From: Cupriavidus pampae
Lineage (GTDB): Bacteria > Pseudomonadota > Gammaproteobacteria > Burkholderiales > Burkholderiaceae
Direction of reading: 5' to 3'
NCBI RefSeq assembly: GCF_914271485.1
Contig: NZ_CAJZAG010000013.1
Coordinates: forward strand, 159,166 to 223,165
DNA: 64,000 nt
Part shown: piece by piece, positions 59,660 to 64,000 of the stretch
Position numbering within the stretch: the stretch's first letter is position 1
Layout of the letters: each line of letters begins with the position of its first letter
Notes under the pieces: model-generated
Told to the model about the DNA's origin: nothing
The model's input: the letters and a program-made list of their open reading frames with translations, nothing else
Database searches by the model: none
Position numbers and translations under genes: made by a program

Positions 59660-60406
59660 ATGAAGCTCAAGAACAAAGTTGCATTCATCACTGGCGGCAC
59701 CTCGGGCATCGGCCTGGAATCCGCAAAACTTTTCCAGGCCGAGGGCGCCCAGGTGGTGCTGGTCGGCTCGAACGCAGAGCGCCTGGCCGCAGCCGGCAAC
59801 GAACTTGGCGGCAAAGCGCTTCTGGTTGGTGCCGACATCCGTAAGGTGGCCGACATCGAGCGTGCCGTCGAAGAAACCCGCGCCAAGTTCGGTCGCATCG
59901 ACGTCCTGTTCGCGAACGCGGGCGCGACGACGGTCGCTCCGCTGGAGGCGGTGACGGAAGCGTATGTCGCCGACAACCTTGCGCTCAACTTCACCGGGAC
60001 GTTCTTCACGATCCAGAAAGCGGCTCCGATCATGACTCAGGGCGGCAGCATCATCGTGACGACGTCGTTCCTCAACACCATCGGCTATCCCGGCCTGTCG
60101 ATCCTGGCGGCGACCAAGGCTGCGGCGCGCTCCCTCGTCCGCACCCTGGGTGCCGAACTGGCGCCGCGCGGCATTCGCGTGAATGCAGTCAGTCCAGGCG
60201 CGATCGCGACCCCGTTCTACAGCAAGATCGGCTTGCCCGACAACGTGCTATCGGAGGTCGCCACCAGCATCACGCAAAGGATCGGCCTGAAGCGCTTCGG
60301 CGACGCAGTGGAACTCGCGAAGACCGCGCTGTTCCTCGCCAGCGACGATTCGTCGTACACAACCGGCGCCGAACTCGTCGTCGACGGCGGCATGACCCAG
60401 TTCTGA
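59660..60406 (+). CDS. SDR-family oxidoreductase lacking the catalytic tyrosine
   Basis: This 248-residue protein has a normal cofactor motif TGGTSGIGLESA (11-22), ANAGAT (85-90) and a Ser in TTSFLNTIG. The usual YxxxK reads L149-A-A-T-K153 (LSILAATKAAARS), so the general-acid Tyr is replaced by Leu. A subgroup of proteobacterial SDRs shares this feature. It ends YTTGAELVVDGGMTQF. Catalysis may use another residue, or the protein may have another role. It lies 142 bases before an exported HbpS/GlcG-like gene and opposite a GNAT gene. Confidence 0.92.
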   Translation: MKLKNKVAFITGGTSGIGLESAKLFQAEGAQVVLVGSNAERLAAAGNELGGKALLVGADIRKVADIERAVEETRAKFGRIDVLFANAGATTVAPLEAVTEAYVADNLALNFTGTFFTIQKAAPIMTQGGSIIVTTSFLNTIGYPGLSILAATKAAARSLVRTLGAELAPRGIRVNAVSPGAIATPFYSKIGLPDNVLSEVATSITQRIGLKRFGDAVELAKTALFLASDDSSYTTGAELVVDGGMTQF

Positions 60407-60547
60407 TCACCTCAAGGAACCAGAGTGTCGTGGCCAGCGCTGGGCTTCGGCCCGGCGCGCTCAAACGAACGAGAGTGCATGACCGGTACCGTACCCGTGG
60501 TCCTCGGCGGCCCGGCCGAAATCCGATGAATTCTAAGGAACACTGAC

Positions 60548-61069
60548 ATGCGCATTTTTCTTCTCGCCGTCCTCGCGGCATCGCTAGGCCTTGTCTCCCA
60601 GACATCGGCTCAGGCCCAGGTGTCGCTCAGCGGCAAGACGCTTGCCCTGAGCACCGCAATACTCGCCGCCCAGACCGCGGTCGACACCTGCAAGGCCAAC
60701 GGCTACGACGTGACCGCGACGATCGTTGATGTCTCCGGCACGCCGCAAGTCGTTCTGCGCGGCGACCACGCAGTGATCCACACCAAGGACAGCAGCTTCC
60801 GCAAGGCCTATACGGTCGTGACCATGGGTCCGATCTTCCACGTCGATACCACCAGCGGATTCATCGGCGTCCTGGCGAAGTACCCACCACTCGTGGCGCA
60901 GTCGCTGGCCAGCACGCCCAACGTGACGGCCCTCCCCGGAGGTGTCGCGTTCAAGGTGGGGGACGAGACGGTTGCCGGCCTCGGCGTTGGCGGTTCGCCC
61001 GGCGGCGACAAGGACGAGGTCTGTGCTGTGGCCGGTGTCGCCAGGGTGGCGGAACTCGTGAAGAAGTAG
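60548..61069 (+). CDS. exported HbpS/GlcG-family (heme-binding-like) protein
   Basis: This 173-residue protein has a Sec leader (IFLLAVLAASLGLVSQTSAQAQ). The mature domain follows the GlcG/HbpS/PduO-C plan: TLALSTAILAAQTAVDTCKANGYDVTATIVDVSGTPQVVLRGDHA, then SSFRKAYTVV, and GVAFKVGDETVAGLGVGGSPGGDKDEVCAVAGV. Some members bind heme or act as oxidative-stress sensors with partner kinases, others are uncharacterised. The periplasmic form is common in Burkholderiaceae. It follows the SDR gene in the same direction and converges on a LysR gene with a short GC stem and T-run between. Confidence 0.88.
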   Translation: MRIFLLAVLAASLGLVSQTSAQAQVSLSGKTLALSTAILAAQTAVDTCKANGYDVTATIVDVSGTPQVVLRGDHAVIHTKDSSFRKAYTVVTMGPIFHVDTTSGFIGVLAKYPPLVAQSLASTPNVTALPGGVAFKVGDETVAGLGVGGSPGGDKDEVCAVAGVARVAELVKK

Positions 61070-61120
61070 ACGCGACGACAGACGTTCGAAGCGCTCGCCC
61101 GCCGCCTCAGGATCGATTGA

Positions 61121-61139
61121 GCGCGGCGCGCATTTTTTT
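61121..61139 (+). terminator. weak terminator, GCGC-GGC-GCGC plus seven T
   Basis: A 4-bp all-GC stem with a 3-base loop is followed by an A and seven T, 52 bases after the HbpS-like stop. The stem is short, so efficiency is uncertain. Confidence 0.4.
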
Positions 61140-62059
61140 CAACGGGATGGCCGGCGCCCGAAGCCCGCGAGCGCCTCACGGAGCTTCGGCACAGTGAAGT
61201 CGATGAATCGACGTAGCTTGACCGGCATCATGTCCCGTGACAGGTGAACGAGATGCACTGGTATCGGGTCGACCTCAAACTCTTGCAGGATGAATCGGAG
61301 TTTCCGGGCGCGCACCGCCTCCGCCACGTCGTGCTCGAGCAGCAGCGTTGCGCCCACGCCATCGATAGCGGCATCGGCCGCCGCATCCGGCGACGACACG
61401 AGCAGTCGCGGCGTGTCCGTGACCGTGTGAACCTCGTTCGTATTCGGATGACGAAAGCGCCAGGGCGAAAGAAACGGGCTGTTGAACACGACGCGTGGGT
61501 ATCCCTGAAGATCCTCAGGGCTGCGTGGTACGCCCCGCTTCTTCAGGAGCTGCGGGCTGGCTACCAGGACGACCCGCAACATGCCGACGCGCGTCGCGAC
61601 CAGGCTGCTGTCGCGCAGGTGGCCGATTCGGATCGCGACGTCCGCATGCGAATCGACGAGGTCGATGTTGCGGTCGGACTGCAGCAGCTGGATCCGGATC
61701 TCGGGAAACTGAGTGAGGAACTGGTTGACGATGGGAAGCACCCGCAGGCGCGCCACCTGCACCGGCGTCGTCACGACGAGTTCGCCGCGCGGCTCCGTGA
61801 ATTCGCCGGCCGCGCGACGCTCCTGCTCGTCGACCTGCTCCAGGATGTGCCTCGCTGCGGCAACGTAGTCGGCTCCCGTATCCGTCAGCAACAGCTTTCG
61901 TGTCGTTCGAACGAGAAGCTTGGTGCCGACTATGGACTCCAGGTCGTTGACATTGCGCGTGAGCGTGGCAACGGGAATCCCCAGTTTTCTGGCGGCGGCT
62001 GACAGGCTTCCCTCTTCGACAGAGGAAACCAACATTGCCATCGCTTCCAGTCTGTCCAT
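61139..62059 (-). CDS. LysR-family transcriptional regulator
   Basis: The ATG at 62059 (MDRLEAMAMLVSSVEEGSLSAAARKLGIPVATLTRNVNDLESIVGTKLLVRTTRKLLLTDTG) is the canonical LysR start, giving 306 residues; the frame runs 74 codons further upstream without gene character. The 'MDRLxAMxxFVxVVExGSFSxAAxxL' pattern and the effector domain (RGELVVTTPVQVARLRVLPIVNQFLTQFPEIRIQLL) place it in the large DmlR/PA-type subgroup. Its position beside the SDR and HbpS-like genes makes it their likely regulator, although it is convergent rather than divergent. The 237 bases upstream, to 62296, show no gene. Confidence 0.91.
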   Translation of the reverse strand: MDRLEAMAMLVSSVEEGSLSAAARKLGIPVATLTRNVNDLESIVGTKLLVRTTRKLLLTDTGADYVAAARHILEQVDEQERRAAGEFTEPRGELVVTTPVQVARLRVLPIVNQFLTQFPEIRIQLLQSDRNIDLVDSHADVAIRIGHLRDSSLVATRVGMLRVVLVASPQLLKKRGVPRSPEDLQGYPRVVFNSPFLSPWRFRHPNTNEVHTVTDTPRLLVSSPDAAADAAIDGVGATLLLEHDVAEAVRARKLRFILQEFEVDPIPVHLVHLSRDMMPVKLRRFIDFTVPKLREALAGFGRRPSR

Positions 62060-62296
62060 TGACGCACCTCGACAAGCCAGCGGCAGGGACCCGCCGAGCT
62101 GCGGCATCGAACAGCCGCGAGGCGCTATTCTACATGCGCTCAGTACAATGCACCGTACCCTCCACTTCGCAGCGGGTGCAATCGACGCGCAGGCCGACGT
62201 ACCGTTGATTCGACGCCAGCCAGAATGTTGAGCCCCCACGCTATCTGCCGCCACGCTGACCTGTCTATGACGCCTGAGCAAATCTGAACCGGCCGG

Positions 62297-64000
62297 TCAT
62301 AGGGCCTCAGCAGTTACGCCGATGATTGGCCCGGCCAGGTTCGTCACTTCGACCGTGAACCGGACATTCCCCGATAGCTCTACACCCGTGGCTCCCTGTC
62401 CGACGAGCTGAGTGAACGGAAGCGCCATCAAATACGCCGGGCGCTCTTCCGCCCCGGGAATGTTGACCATCCGGCGGATCAGTAGATACGGGCTCCCCGG
62501 AACGCCGCGATTCCACTCATCTGGAAGACAGTATTCGAGGTAGTAGTCCCATGCCGGGTTCGCGCGAATGTTCCTCAGCTTGATGCCGAGATTGGCGCGG
62601 GCGCCGGGACGTGAGATCGGCGCGAGCGGCACGGTGATACCCGCACGCATCCAGTTGCCATCGTCGACGAAGAGTCGTCCTACCGGCAGCCAGTCCTTCT
62701 GCACCATGTGGGGCAGGCAGACGGCGGGGCCGAACGCGACGTTCCAGGGCGGCCGGATGAACGCGCCGTTCTGGCTCATGATGCACGCCGGGTCCGAATA
62801 GTCGGACGCGGTCGTGAGATCGGGTCCGACGTCGTGGTTCATCCCGAAACCGTGCCCCATCTCGTGCGCCGTGATGTTGCCGTCGAACGGCGGTGTCAGG
62901 CACACCCGTCCGCGCCCATCCGCGCTGCCGTCAATCCAGAACGGCGCCCATTCCGGATTGCGCCAATCGGCTCCCCGCGGCGCGCCGTCCTTCGCCCAGT
63001 TGCGCGTATACACCACAATCTGACTATGGAAGCCGGTGAGCGGATCCTCGCCACGCGCTTGCGCGGCACGAATCCCGGCATCGATTAGTGCCTCGCGGCC
63101 GATTCCCCCGGCGTCGATCCTACGCATGTCGGTTTCGACCCATCCGAAGACACGGCTGCCGGTGACGTCGACGCCGCCGTGCGACACCTCGTGCCAGTAC
63201 TCGATCAAACCTCCAGTGCCCGGTGTGAAGGCTTCGCGGAAAAAGCGCTCTGCGAAGCCTTCACGACTGGCGTCCGCCGGGTCGCCCTTGAAGCGGCAGA
63301 GGATAACCGACCATGGCTGATCGTTCGAGTGCTGTCCCCAGAAACTAGACCAGATGTGGTTGTCGAAGCCAATGACGAACAGATCCAGGTTTCCCGGTGC
63401 TCGGGTGACTGCGGCTATCTGCTGCTTTTGGTGATCGAACACATGCTGCCCGGGTAGCGGGAACCACTCGCCGTTCCATTGACCCGCGGCATTGGGCCAG
63501 AACGTGGAATAGACGCGGTTATCGAAGCCAATAACGAACAGATCCAGGTTTCCCGGCGCCCGTGAGACCGCGGAGATCTGCTGCGTCTGGTGGTCGAACA
63601 CATGCTGCCCGGGTAGCGGGAACCACTCGCTGTTCCATTGACCCGCGGCATTGGGCCAGAACGTGGAATAGACGCGGTTGTCGAAGCCAATGACGAACAG
63701 GTCCAGGTTGCCCGGTGCCCGGGAGACTGCGGCGATCCGCTGCTTCTGGTGATCGAACACGTGCCGCCCGGGTTGCGGGAACCACTCGCTGTTCCAGCCG
63801 ACCTGATCGTTCCAGAACGTGGAGTAGACGCGGTTGTCGAATCCAATGACGAACAGGTCCAGGTTGCCCGGTGCCCGGGAGACCGCGGTGATCTGCTGCG
63901 TCTGGTGGTCGAACACATGCTGCCCGGGTAGCGGGAACCACTCGCTGTTCCATTGACCCGCGGCATTGGGCCAGAACGTGGAATAGACGCGGTTGTCGAA
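62297..64000 (-). CDS. metzincin-type zinc metalloprotease with tandem lectin/propeller-like repeats (5' end outside window)
   Basis: The minus-strand frame is open through the window edge; the 568 codons seen are the C-terminal part. The N-terminal portion consists of near-identical 52-53-residue repeats with the core APGNLDLFVIGFDNRVYSTF and W-NSEWFPLPGQHVFDHQ. These resemble seven-bladed PLL/sialidase-like propeller blades used as carbohydrate-binding modules. The C-terminal ~330 residues form a protease domain with HEMGHGFGMNHD (HExxHxxGxxHD) and a candidate Met-turn CIMSQNG, the metzincin signature. The combination suggests a secreted, glycan-targeted protease. Signal peptide and total repeat number lie outside the window. 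Confidence 0.85.
   Translation of the reverse strand, partial: FDNRVYSTFWPNAAGQWNSEWFPLPGQHVFDHQTQQITAVSRAPGNLDLFVIGFDNRVYSTFWNDQVGWNSEWFPQPGRHVFDHQKQRIAAVSRAPGNLDLFVIGFDNRVYSTFWPNAAGQWNSEWFPLPGQHVFDHQTQQISAVSRAPGNLDLFVIGFDNRVYSTFWPNAAGQWNGEWFPLPGQHVFDHQKQQIAAVTRAPGNLDLFVIGFDNHIWSSFWGQHSNDQPWSVILCRFKGDPADASREGFAERFFREAFTPGTGGLIEYWHEVSHGGVDVTGSRVFGWVETDMRRIDAGGIGREALIDAGIRAAQARGEDPLTGFHSQIVVYTRNWAKDGAPRGADWRNPEWAPFWIDGSADGRGRVCLTPPFDGNITAHEMGHGFGMNHDVGPDLTTASDYSDPACIMSQNGAFIRPPWNVAFGPAVCLPHMVQKDWLPVGRLFVDDGNWMRAGITVPLAPISRPGARANLGIKLRNIRANPAWDYYLEYCLPDEWNRGVPGSPYLLIRRMVNIPGAEERPAYLMALPFTQLVGQGATGVELSGNVRFTVEVTNLAGPIIGVTAEAL
63342..63974 (-). repeat. tandem 159/156-bp coding repeats
   Basis: Repeat boundaries recur at 63342, 63501, 63660, 63816 and 63975, giving periods of 159, 159, 156 and 159 bases. 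Adjacent units are highly similar at the DNA level, including silent positions, which points to recent duplication or gene conversion. A further unit continues past the window edge. Confidence 0.88.

Noticed and set aside
63342..64000. Regular ~159-bp repeats considered as a CRISPR or satellite array
   Set aside because: The whole repeat is coding, in frame and without unique spacers; it encodes protein blades.

Overview
The window looks like chromosomal DNA of a high-GC betaproteobacterium of the Burkholderiaceae, most likely Cupriavidus or close kin. The reasons are four-fold. Codon use is strongly GC-rich. There are three orphan Bug/TctC-type periplasmic receptors beside CoA-transferases. 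LysR, AraC and TetR regulators are abundant. There is also an intrinsic class D beta-lactamase and a CusCBA efflux operon. This is inference from gene content; no rRNA, tRNA, CRISPR array, insertion sequence or integrase was recognised.

Layout. 0-5.4 kb: end of a porin, an unknown small protein, a YheS-type ABC-F protein, a metallo-beta-lactamase-fold hydrolase and a 14-helix MFS pump. 5.4-15.5 kb: a two-armed organic-acid catabolic island (Bug receptors, LigI-like hydrolase, two CaiB/BaiF CoA-transferases, CitE-like lyase, crotonase) around two tandem LysR regulators. 15.5-19.5 kb: a lipoprotein and a 687-residue GHKL ATPase carrying a C-terminal PD-(D/E)XK, RecB-like nuclease signature. The latter is my best candidate for a poorly described defence-type protein. 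19.7-24.8 kb: two AraC regulators and a redox-stress set (RclC-like, nitroreductase, AhpD-like), a broken NmrA gene and a lipoprotein. 25.0-31.7 kb: copper/silver efflux cusCBA with a Met/His/Cys-rich leader gene, then an EF-hand protein. 32-36 kb: two DUF1254/DUF1214 proteins and a DUF4239 membrane protein. 36-41.3 kb: ModA-like protein, GlxA-type regulator, nitrilase, beta-carbonic anhydrase, NmrA-like protein and LysR. 41.3-49 kb: a decayed SDR copy, a TetR with two matching operators, class D beta-lactamase, an unknown 549-residue protein, LysR/MFS and a DJ-1/PfpI protein. 49.3-53 kb: Ig-like lipoprotein, MFS pump and the tail of a chromate transporter. 53-57.6 kb: an electrophile-reduction cluster (two Old Yellow Enzymes, two SDRs, GST). 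57.6-58.8 kb: a scrap heap of gene tails. 58.8-64 kb: GNAT, SDR, HbpS/GlcG-like protein, LysR, and the C-terminal part of a repeat-bearing metzincin protease.

How it fits together. Most islands are small catabolic or stress operons, each with its own divergent or adjacent regulator. Several short remnants (NmrA, SDR, chrA, Abhydrolase_10, PfpI) and two pairs of paralogous intergenic segments (41.3/57.6 kb and 48.5/58.4 kb) show that 41-58 kb has been shuffled by duplication and deletion.
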